NCBI GenBank assembly: GCA_902789735.1
Contig: CADAOZ010000008.1
Coordinates: 1 to 64,000 of the forward strand
DNA: 64,000 bases
Source of the DNA: an uncultured Lachnospiraceae bacterium
GTDB lineage: Bacteria > Bacillota > Clostridia > Lachnospirales > Lachnospiraceae
Direction of reading: 5' to 3'
Positions 53,283 through 60,637 of the stretch are shown piece after piece. The notes below the pieces were generated by a model that was given only the letters and a program-made list of their open reading frames with translations, ran no database searches and had not been told where the DNA came from. Made by a program: the position numbers and the translations under genes. Every line of letters starts with the position of its first letter. Within the stretch, counting starts at the first letter, position 1.

Positions 53283-55175
53283 TCAGTTTTTCTTTTTGGG
53301 AATGAATTTCTGATAGATATCAAAGGTCTCCTGGTCATAAGCACACATGATGACTGTCATGCCATAGCTCTGGTTCTCCCGGATCCACTGGGCGCAGGCG
53401 CCGAAAGCGATCTTGGCGGCCTCCTCTTTGGGATAACCGAAAATACCGGTGGAGATGGCCGGGAATACAACGGATTTGAGCTTGTTGTCCCTGGCCAGGT
53501 TCAGGCTGTTCCTGTAGGCTTCCGCCAGCAGGGTCCTGTCCTCATCTGTTCCGTGATACACCGGGCCGACCGCGTGGATGACCTTTTTGTGGGGCAGGTT
53601 GTAGGCGTCTGTAATGACTGCCTCACCGGTCCTGCAGCCGCCCAGCTTCGCGCAGGCTTCGGCCAGTTCCGGACCGGCCGCCGCGTGGATGGCGCCGCAG
53701 ACGCCGCCGCCGGGACGCAGGGACTCATTGGCGGCGTTGACGATCGCATCCGCCTTGAACTGTGTAATATCACCCTTGGCAAAAACGATCCGGCCGGCGC
53801 CCGCCTGTTTCTTTTTGACTTCTTCATTGGCCTTCAGGATCGCTTCGATGGCTCCCAGAGGCAGGAACATGCTCTGGTCCTGCAGATTCAGGACAATGCC
53901 GGAGATGGACGCCGCGATCCTGTCCGGGGAATCCTTCTGTTCCAGCATGCGCTTGAACAGGTTCTCCATGGGGAAGGTCAGAACGGAGATCTTGCGGGCC
54001 CCGGTCTTCTTCAGCTGGGCTTCGCTGGTATAGGCCGGCTGCCAGAGCTTGCCGTCCTTTGTCCGGATGGCCTGCATATTCATTTTGTTTCCGCCGACCC
54101 GCATGTTTTTGCCGGGGTTGACCGCCACGGGTACCAGGAGCCTGCCGCCCTGGTTCATACGGATCCGGATGGCCTCCATGACTTTATAAGCGTTCTCTTT
54201 GGAATTTTCCTTTTTCCACAGGCCGATGGCTTCCTCTATGGGCTCGTTGCCGACAGCCTTGAGCTGGTCAGGGGCCGGACGGCCGGGCTTCGCCGCGGTC
54301 TTCGCGGCAGGTTTGAACATATTGTCCCAGGCGGCCTTTCTGGCGGGATCCGCTTCTCTGTCCTTTTTGTCCTGTTCAATGACTTCATCAAAACGGACCA
54401 GAACGGCCAGCAGGTCGGAGGAAAGCGCCGCCCTGGCGGACCGTTTCAGTTCTTCCGGCACACCGTAGAAGGCTTCCGCCATGGATCCGGCAATGGCGGT
54501 CAGGGTATCGGAATCGCCCCCCAGAGAGACCGCCGTACGGATCACATCCTCAAAGTCCTTTCCTTCCAGAAAAGCCGTCATGGCTTCCGGCACCGTCTCC
54601 TGGCAGGATTCCACATGGTGATAGTCCGGCCGGATCTGGTCACAGGTCCTGGACAGGTTGTAACCGTAGTGCTTTACGACGTAATCTTTGATCTGGTCCT
54701 TGGTCTGCCCGTGCAGGGCCATGAAGATGGCGGCAGCGGTGGCCTCCGCCCCTTTGATGCCTTCCGGATGATTATGGGTGACTTCGGCTGTCAGCCTGGC
54801 CACATGGAGCATTCTCTCAAAATCCTCCTGATAGAGCCACGGCACTGCGGAAACACGCATGGCAGATCCGTTCCCGTAACTGTTATAGGGCTTGGGATCC
54901 TTCTGGTTGAGCCAGACACTGAAATTGATGCCGTAGCCGGCCAGCGGATAGGCCTGTCCGTACTTCTGCATGGATGAGACCAGCGCTTCTTTGATCTCCT
55001 CATCCGAAGCGTCCCGGCTTACATCCATCAGGGCCTCGCCGACGGCCAGGGTCATGATGGAATCGTCTGTGAATTCAGACCTGTCCGAAAACAGTTCAAA
55101 TTCCTTGGTCTTGATATTATGTGAATCGAATTCATAAGGGCTGCCGATAATATCGCCCAATATTGCTCCGTACAT
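53283..55175 (-). CDS. ADP-ribosylglycohydrolase-SseB-macro fusion
   Basis: The 630-residue protein has three domains. Residues 1-265 are an ADP-ribosylglycohydrolase (GAILGDIIGSPYEF, metal-site FTDDSIMT, terminal SLGGDSDTLTAIAGSMAEA), with the acidic metal ligands intact. After a Lys/Ala/Pro linker, about 305-455 resemble the SseB N-terminal domain (AYKVMEAIRI, RTKDGKLWQPAYTSEAQL, GIVLNLQDQSMFLPLGAIEAI). About 460-630 form a macro domain with intact NAANESLRPGGGVCGAIHAA and PAISTGIFGYP. Both outer domains belong to families that remove ADP-ribose from protein or nucleic acid. AGGAGGG lies before the ATG, and the gene follows the phosphatase stop after two bases. The targets are unknown. Confidence 0.85.
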   Translation of the reverse strand: MYGAILGDIIGSPYEFDSHNIKTKEFELFSDRSEFTDDSIMTLAVGEALMDVSRDASDEEIKEALVSSMQKYGQAYPLAGYGINFSVWLNQKDPKPYNSYGNGSAMRVSAVPWLYQEDFERMLHVARLTAEVTHNHPEGIKGAEATAAAIFMALHGQTKDQIKDYVVKHYGYNLSRTCDQIRPDYHHVESCQETVPEAMTAFLEGKDFEDVIRTAVSLGGDSDTLTAIAGSMAEAFYGVPEELKRSARAALSSDLLAVLVRFDEVIEQDKKDREADPARKAAWDNMFKPAAKTAAKPGRPAPDQLKAVGNEPIEEAIGLWKKENSKENAYKVMEAIRIRMNQGGRLLVPVAVNPGKNMRVGGNKMNMQAIRTKDGKLWQPAYTSEAQLKKTGARKISVLTFPMENLFKRMLEQKDSPDRIAASISGIVLNLQDQSMFLPLGAIEAILKANEEVKKKQAGAGRIVFAKGDITQFKADAIVNAANESLRPGGGVCGAIHAAAGPELAEACAKLGGCRTGEAVITDAYNLPHKKVIHAVGPVYHGTDEDRTLLAEAYRNSLNLARDNKLKSVVFPAISTGIFGYPKEEAAKIAFGACAQWIRENQSYGMTVIMCAYDQETFDIYQKFIPKKKN

Positions 55176-55177
55176 TA

Positions 55178-56005
55178 CTATCCCTCCTGTAATACAAATT
55201 GTTCGACAGCATCCGCTACCCCGTCATGTTCATTGTCGCCGGTCACATGGTCGGCGATCTCCAGGATATGCGGCGCCGCGTTCCCCATGGCAACGGAAAG
55301 CCCGGACCGCTCCAGAAGGCTGCGGTCATTGTCTCCGTCTCCCATGGCCATCACATCTTCTGCCGCGATGCCCAGTATGGCTGCCAGCCGCATCAGGGCG
55401 TCCCCCTTTTCCGCGGCCTCATGGGTGATCTCCAGGTCTGTCGGCCAGGGATGGATCACCCGGATCCCGCTGACGGCTTCCAGTCTCGCGCAGGTCAGAT
55501 TCCTGCCGGCCGGATTGGAAAACATCAGGGAAATATTCTCGATCCTACCGTTGAAATGACTGAGGAATTCCTCCAGGCTGTGCATGGACCTGCGGCTGCG
55601 CCGCAGATAATCCATGACCGGCGTGCCTGCAAAGCGCTCCTCCAGTCTGCGGGAGGTGTCCGGCGTATGGTATCCGTAACCGCCGGCAAATATCTCTGCG
55701 ATCGGATCAAGGTCTTCCGCGGCCGCCAGGACCTCCATGGCCTTCCGGGGCTCCATGCCGGTTTCCCGGAGGATGGCCTTCCTGCTCAGATCATAAATAC
55801 AGGCTCCGTTGGAGGTCACCGCGTAACGGATTCCCCGGATCCCGTCCAGTTCCGCCGGCAGGCCCGCCAGGGGACGGCCGGTCACGGGAACGATCCCGAC
55901 GCCTCTCTCCGCGGCCCGGTTCAGGGCTGCGGCAGTCCGTTCCGTTATTTTTTTCTCTCTGGTCAGCAGGGTCCCGTCCAGATCCAGTCCTATCAGTCGA
56001 ATCAA
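55178..56005 (-). CDS. Cof-type HAD-superfamily phosphatase
   Basis: A 275-residue HAD hydrolase of the Cof/type IIB group: DLDGTLLT carries the nucleophile and acid Asp, VTGRP motif II, the lysine in EKGDAL, and MGDGDNDRSLL motif IV. Such enzymes dephosphorylate sugar phosphates, flavins or nucleotides; the substrate cannot be read from sequence. The start is TTG 56005, six bases after GGAGG, giving LIRLIGLDLDG; earlier in-frame starts lack a site. It is directly coupled to the ADP-ribosylglycohydrolase fusion gene, which suggests a shared pathway, possibly handling a released sugar phosphate. Confidence 0.88.
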   Translation of the reverse strand: MIRLIGLDLDGTLLTREKKITERTAAALNRAAERGVGIVPVTGRPLAGLPAELDGIRGIRYAVTSNGACIYDLSRKAILRETGMEPRKAMEVLAAAEDLDPIAEIFAGGYGYHTPDTSRRLEERFAGTPVMDYLRRSRRSMHSLEEFLSHFNGRIENISLMFSNPAGRNLTCARLEAVSGIRVIHPWPTDLEITHEAAEKGDALMRLAAILGIAAEDVMAMGDGDNDRSLLERSGLSVAMGNAAPHILEIADHVTGDNEHDGVADAVEQFVLQEG

Positions 56006-56121
56006 TCCACACCTCCGATGCCGCTGATCCACAACCATGAATTGCATTGTGATGCGCACTGACTTCGTATTATATCATCTTTTCGGGCCTTTTCCTATAT
56101 AGCATTTTTCCGCAAACATGT

Positions 56122-56127
56122 TACAAT
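56122..56127 (+). promoter_or_regulatory. possible -10 element of the FtsK-like gene
   Basis: TACAAT preceded by TGT lies 108 bases before the start codon. No good -35 is seen at the right distance. The long GC-rich leader up to 56235 has no Shine-Dalgarno sequence; AGTCTGAT is repeated just before the ATG. Confidence 0.3.
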
Positions 56128-56235
56128 GTAGCGTACAGAAACGGCGCGGCCCGGCCGTGTCCGCCTGCTCGTACCGCCTGTCCTGCCGCTGTAAGGACCG
56201 GCCGAAGTATAAGTCTGATCGTGAAAGTCTGATAT

Positions 56236-57396
56236 ATGTCTGATTTTATTTTACCCGATATCGGAGATACGCTCCGATACCATACAAAATGGAACAGCCG
56301 GAAACTGCAGCCCTATGAAGAGGAGCTTTTTGATCTGTGGAATGAGCGGAATATCCGCTGTACCATTGAATTCGCAGTCCAGGGTCCTGTCCTGACCCGC
56401 TTCTCCATCACGCCCGAGAGCAAGACCAGCAGCCGCAAGATCATGGAACTGACGGATTATTACCGCAGCATCTTCCACAGGAGGGATATCATCCTTTATG
56501 AACACGGCGACAACATCTACCTGGATGTCCTGTGGCCCCAGGATCCTGTCTGGCTGGGCGATCTTCTGAACAGCCCCCAGTATATGGAATCCAGAGGTCT
56601 GCCGGCCGCAGCCGGCATGTCCATCGGCCACCGCTGTGTCTTTACGGAACTGACGGACGCTCCCGCCGTCCTGGCCGCGGGCGTCAAAGGCTCCGGGCTG
56701 ACGCCTTACCTGCACGGGGTCGTCATGAGCATGCTGCTCAACCGTACGCCGGATGATGTGGAACTCTTCCTGATCAGCGGCGGTCCGACGGATTTCGGTC
56801 TCTATGAAACGCTGCCCTACTGCCATGTCGTATCAGATCCCCGGGGCTCCCGCAGGATGCTCCTGGACATAGCAGGAGAGGTCGCCCACCGGGGCCACTT
56901 CCTTTACGAGAACCGCTGCCGGTCCATTTATGATTACAGGGGGGCCATGAACCATATCATTCTGGTCATCGGTGAAGCCGGCGGTCTGGTATCAGAGAGC
57001 CGCGAGGGTACTCTGACCGCCCTGCAGAGAATCGCCAATATAGGACCCGCCTGCGGCGTCCACCTGGTCATGGGGACTGCCCGCCCCGGCGTCCTGCGCT
57101 CCATTATGCGCTATTTTCCTGTCCGTCTCTGTTTCCGGACGGCTACCATAAATGATTCCCTGACCATGATGGAGACCAGGGGAGCGGAGAAACTGCCCGG
57201 CAAAGGGGAGTTCTTCTACATCGACGGTACCGGGGCAGATCCCTTTCTGCTGCAGTCAGCCCAGGTCAGCAGCCGGGAGATCCGCAGGGCCGTCAATATC
57301 CTGGCCTCCAATTTCAGTGAGGAAGAGATCCCCGAAACCAGTTCCGGCGGAGAAATGTCCTTCTGGGAGAAGCTCTTCTCCAAAGACATAGAATGA
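56236..57396 (+). CDS. degenerate FtsK/SpoIIIE-like protein, predicted inactive ATPase
   Basis: The 386-residue protein follows the order of an FtsK motor. Residues about 30-110 match the alpha domain (FAVQGPVLTRFSITPESKTSSRKI), then a RecA-like beta domain. The Walker A region reads GVKGSGLTPY where active FtsK has GTTGSGKSV, so the lysine is leucine. Walker B reads IILVIGEAGGLV instead of VVVIDELADLM, so the Asp is Gly. The DPK motif after the second strand is SGG. Structural features such as MLLNRTPDDVEL and GAEKLPGKGEFFY remain. There are no membrane segments and no gamma domain. It is probably a structural or regulatory relic. No ribosome binding site precedes the ATG, so expression is uncertain. 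It is on the plus strand, opposite its neighbours. Confidence 0.8.
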   Translation: MSDFILPDIGDTLRYHTKWNSRKLQPYEEELFDLWNERNIRCTIEFAVQGPVLTRFSITPESKTSSRKIMELTDYYRSIFHRRDIILYEHGDNIYLDVLWPQDPVWLGDLLNSPQYMESRGLPAAAGMSIGHRCVFTELTDAPAVLAAGVKGSGLTPYLHGVVMSMLLNRTPDDVELFLISGGPTDFGLYETLPYCHVVSDPRGSRRMLLDIAGEVAHRGHFLYENRCRSIYDYRGAMNHIILVIGEAGGLVSESREGTLTALQRIANIGPACGVHLVMGTARPGVLRSIMRYFPVRLCFRTATINDSLTMMETRGAEKLPGKGEFFYIDGTGADPFLLQSAQVSSREIRRAVNILASNFSEEEIPETSSGGEMSFWEKLFSKDIE

Positions 57397-57433
57397 GACT
57401 GCAGGCCGTACCGGAACGCCCGCAGACAAACAG

Positions 57434-57491
57434 ACAGCCCGCAGGAAGGAATCGCCGGTTCCCGGCATTCCCTTCCTGCGGGCTGTTTTTC
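57434..57491 (+). terminator. terminator of the FtsK-like gene
   Basis: A perfect 16-bp stem (57434-57449 with 57471-57486) has an inner GCCGG/CCGGC stem in its loop and is followed by TTTTTCTG. It lies 38 bases past the stop. Confidence 0.85.
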
Positions 57492-57651
57492 TGACTCCGG
57501 TCATGATGGATCTGTCCTCCCGAAAGCGGTCTCCCGGATCTGTTCCTGCCGGACGGTTTCCGGCATATGTTCCGCAGCCTGTTTTCCGGCAGGCAGTTCC
57601 CGCGGAAGCTGCCCGCCGTTCATGGGCCGGCGGATACGCAGGGTTTACCTG

Positions 57652-58110
57652 CTACATATCCGCCAGAACATCTTCCGCTGTGGCGTAGCCCAGCATGACC
57701 GATACCAGGGCGTCCCCGTAGATCCCGATCACATAAGCCGGCAGGGTGATCATATGATCGATGACATCATAGGAAGGCAGCTGTCCGTGACAGTCGACGC
57801 CGTAACGGAAGCGCACTTCTCCTGTATCCATATCCAGCACAAAGCCTCCGAAATTCAGGACATTGTCCAGACGCATCAGCAGGGACGCTGTCTGTTCCAT
57901 AGCCTCCGGAACAGCAGCGACCGGCAGCGATGTGCTGCTCATGATGGCTTTTTCCGTACAGAGGATCTTTGTCTCGATCCGGCGCAGTTTTCCTTCGACC
58001 GGTACTGACAGCCGGAAAATGCCTGCCGTTTCGTCAAAGGTATGAGGGGTCCCGTTCATGCCAAAATATCGTTCCAGAGCCCCTGCAAGTTCAGTGGAAT
58101 ATTCTGCCAT
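57652..58110 (-). CDS. small YbjN-like protein, function unknown
   Basis: A 152-residue acidic protein with no membrane segment. The alternating strands (FRLSVPVEGKLRRIETKILC, then GGFVLDMDTGEVRFRYGVDC) and the terminal helical region resemble the YbjN/secretion-chaperone-like fold, but the match is weak and I do not name it. AAGGAG lies before the ATG. It is 74 bases downstream of the AAA gene and is likely cotranscribed with it, so it may be a partner or chaperone for it. Nothing else is known from sequence. Confidence 0.6.
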   Translation of the reverse strand: MAEYSTELAGALERYFGMNGTPHTFDETAGIFRLSVPVEGKLRRIETKILCTEKAIMSSTSLPVAAVPEAMEQTASLLMRLDNVLNFGGFVLDMDTGEVRFRYGVDCHGQLPSYDVIDHMITLPAYVIGIYGDALVSVMLGYATAEDVLADM

Positions 58111-58184
58111 AACTCCTTCTCCTTTTCTTCTTGTTCGGGCCGGTCCCTGTCAGGCCCGGCTTTGTCCGCGGATCCGGAACTGTT

Positions 58185-60212
58185 TCAGATGCCGAATCCG
58201 TATTTTGATCCTGTACGATCCTTGCGGTTCAGCGTGACTGAACCCGATCTGGCCGCGTAAAGGAAATCCGATCTTTCCAGGGTCGGCGGTTCCTTGACAT
58301 CCTGTCCGTTCATCTGCATACGGAGAATGGCCCGGCTACGGGTCCGCTCCAGCAGGTTCTGTACGAATCTGGCGTTGGAGAATTTGCGGTCCCGGAGAAT
58401 CGATTCATCCAGGCCGGAGAAATACTCCCGCACCGCCTCTTTCATACCTTTGCCTGTCCGCATTCCCTGTTTATCCGCGATGGTCAGCAGGATCTCTCCC
58501 ATGTTTTCTCTGGAGAAATCCGTAAATGTGATCTCGTAGGGCATCAGCTGTTTCAGATCGGGATACAGTTCCCGCAGCCTGGCGATGTCTTTGGCGGAAC
58601 CTGCCAGTATGACCGTCATATCCTGCCGGTGGTCGTCCATCAGCGTCAGCAGGACGCTCATGGCCTGGCCGGCGTAATCCGTATCTCCCTCCAGGCCGTT
58701 ACGGTCGGGCCTGGGCTTTTCCCCGCCGGCCCGGGTCTCCGGGAAGAAATCCTCCAGTTCATCCACCAGAAGAACATTGCCCACCGCATTGCGGCACAGG
58801 TTCATGGTGTTGGGCACGGTACGTCCCAGATGGGGAATCACGAAATCCCGGCTCCTGTGCTCAAAGAGCAGGCCGTCGCTGAGCAGGCCTTTCTCCCGCA
58901 GCATGACGGCTGCCAGACGGGCTGCCGTACTCCTGCCGGTCCCCACATCACCGGTAAAACATATGTGCATGGGGGCAGCAGTATTTCCTTTCTTTGTCCG
59001 CTTTTTGGCGATATCTTCCACCGCCTCCCGCAGCTGGCTGACGGGTTCCTCAAAGCCGGTCAGGCCGGCAATGATCTGGTCCGCGTCCTTGTCCCAGCTG
59101 CGGCTGCGGACCAGCCCTTCCAGATGTACCGGTGAGATCACTTCCGATTCTTCCCCGGTCCTGGCTTCATAACACATCTTCATATAGACGATCTCGTCCA
59201 GGATCTTGTCAGCTGTCAGGATCCCGCTGAAATGGCCGTCAGCCTTTTCCTCGGTGATCCGCTGGCGGAACATCCTGCCGGCGTCTTCATCCAGGCGGTA
59301 GCCCATATCTGCCAGTTCGTCCTCCACCATCTCCTGCAGCTGACAGACATTATGGGGCACGAAAGTCAGCGTCCGGATGTGCATGATATCACAGAGGACT
59401 GTTTCGATCATCTCCAGGGTGATCCGGGTCAGATAGGGGACCCGGAAGACATAGATCACGTTCTCCGTGTTGTCCTGCAGACTTTCCAGAAAATCCCTGA
59501 ATTCCGGCGCATCGATCCTGTCGATCCATTCGGAAATATCCAGAGAGACAATGATATTGCTGGCCAGGGCCAGGGCGGACGAAAAGGCCTCCAGGACATC
59601 TTCCGTCTGATTCTGTCCCAGAATGTTCTGGGCGGCGCCGGGGCCCATGGACTGCTGCATGGCCGCCGAAAGAGGCACCTTCCGCTCCACGACCCTGACA
59701 GCTTCAAAAAGCCCTTCTTCTTTCAGGAACCTGGAGAACAGGTTCAGGGAAAGAGACAGCACTTCACTGGACTCACAGGAGATCAGATAGCTCCTGCTGA
59801 TAAAGACCTGGCTGGCCTGGCGCCGCAGCAGACGGGGCGCCACCCCATGGATCTCCTCGCAAAGGCTGATAAATTCCTCCGCGCCGTGGATCTTACGGAT
59901 CTCATCCATGACCGTAGCCGCCTGCTCATCCTCCCGGTCGGGCGCGTCCGGAATCGGGGAAAAGTCCATCATTTTGGCCGCCGCTTCCGGACTGATCTCA
60001 TATTCTCTGACCAGGGCCTGGACCGCCTTCTCTCCCGCCTGCTCCAGCAGCTCCTCCTTTTCCAGACGGATCACCAGGGAAAAAGCCTCCTTGCCCAGAA
60101 TGCTGACGCCCTCCAGGGCTGACAGGGTCTCCTCCAGCAGTTCAGACGGTACTTTACGCGCGTAGAACTGTTTCTTCACAAATTCTTCATTCAGTTTGAT
60201 CAGTATATTCAT
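58185..60212 (-). CDS. two-module AAA protein, CbbX/SpoVK type, Walker A Lys to Arg
   Basis: A 675-residue protein. The C-terminal half is a CbbX/SpoVK-type AAA domain: Walker A GDVGTGRSTAARL near residue 423, Walker B VLLVDELEDFF near 484, sensor 1 VILAGSAKDI, and the family element FSNARFVQNLLERT. The Walker A lysine is arginine, which normally impairs ATP hydrolysis. The N-terminal half (about 100-330) looks like a second AAA fold with a Walker B-like NIIVSLDIS but no P-loop. Close relatives act as remodelling chaperones. ATG 60212 follows GGGGGA. It probably forms a unit with the YbjN-like gene. Whether it is an active ATPase is open. Confidence 0.8.
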   Translation of the reverse strand: MNILIKLNEEFVKKQFYARKVPSELLEETLSALEGVSILGKEAFSLVIRLEKEELLEQAGEKAVQALVREYEISPEAAAKMMDFSPIPDAPDREDEQAATVMDEIRKIHGAEEFISLCEEIHGVAPRLLRRQASQVFISRSYLISCESSEVLSLSLNLFSRFLKEEGLFEAVRVVERKVPLSAAMQQSMGPGAAQNILGQNQTEDVLEAFSSALALASNIIVSLDISEWIDRIDAPEFRDFLESLQDNTENVIYVFRVPYLTRITLEMIETVLCDIMHIRTLTFVPHNVCQLQEMVEDELADMGYRLDEDAGRMFRQRITEEKADGHFSGILTADKILDEIVYMKMCYEARTGEESEVISPVHLEGLVRSRSWDKDADQIIAGLTGFEEPVSQLREAVEDIAKKRTKKGNTAAPMHICFTGDVGTGRSTAARLAAVMLREKGLLSDGLLFEHRSRDFVIPHLGRTVPNTMNLCRNAVGNVLLVDELEDFFPETRAGGEKPRPDRNGLEGDTDYAGQAMSVLLTLMDDHRQDMTVILAGSAKDIARLRELYPDLKQLMPYEITFTDFSRENMGEILLTIADKQGMRTGKGMKEAVREYFSGLDESILRDRKFSNARFVQNLLERTRSRAILRMQMNGQDVKEPPTLERSDFLYAARSGSVTLNRKDRTGSKYGFGI

Positions 60213-60321
60213 GTCATTTCCCCCGGATGCCGAAATCATTTTTCATACCGGCCGGTCCCCGGCCGGACGCTCTTCACAGAGGCCCCAAAGGTCTCTGCAG
60301 GCGCATATACTGTTTTATTTC

Positions 60322-60348
60322 ATTATAACAGAAAAAGCATACTGTCGA
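60322..60348 (-). promoter_or_regulatory. candidate promoter of the AAA gene
   Basis: On the minus strand TCGACA (60348-60343), 15 bases and TATAAT (60327-60322), about 110 bases upstream of the start. The -10 is consensus; the spacing is short. Confidence 0.45.
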
Positions 60349-60442
60349 TATACTGTGTTCCCCTGCGGGATTTCCGGCCGGTCAGAACCGCAGGGCATCG
60401 GCCAATATGACCATACTGCGTATATGCTCATGTTCCGGAAGG

Positions 60443-60525
60443 GATCCTGGAAAGTATTCCGGAAGGTATTCTGGAAGGCATCCTGAAAGGCATCCTGAAA
60501 GGCATCCCGGAAGGTATCCTGACAG
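60443..60525. repeat. 12-bp minisatellite, about seven copies
   Basis: Adjacent units of the form GYATYCYGRAAG run from 60443 to 60525: GTATTCCGGAAG, GTATTCTGGAAG, GCATCCTGAAAG twice, GCATCCCGGAAG and GTATCCTGACAG, with a degenerate 11-base unit at the start. The period keeps reading frame, giving DAFQ-like four-residue repeats on the minus strand, but no gene with a start context spans it. It lies between the AAA promoter and the terminator of the next gene. The 60213-60637 gap holds no other gene. Confidence 0.75.
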
Positions 60526-60549
60526 GCATGTCCCGGAAGACCGGCAAAA

Positions 60550-60580
60550 AAAATCACCTGCCGGGCAGACAGGTGATTTT
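60550..60580 (-). terminator. terminator of the macro-SseB-NADAR gene
   Basis: An 11-bp stem (60550-60560 with 60570-60580) with a nine-base loop; on the minus strand it runs into eight T residues. Strong intrinsic terminator, 58 bases past the stop. Confidence 0.85.
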
Positions 60581-60637
60581 TATATGGAAATATCTGTTTT
60601 TCCTTTATGCAGGGTCCTGTATACAGAGACGGCCCTT

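Noticed and set aside
56236-57396. Active FtsK DNA translocase
   Set aside because: Walker A lysine and Walker B aspartate are absent, and the membrane and gamma domains are missing.
60315-60557. Protein of DAFQ repeats
   Set aside because: The frame only reads through the 12-bp minisatellite and a terminator, and has no ribosome binding site.
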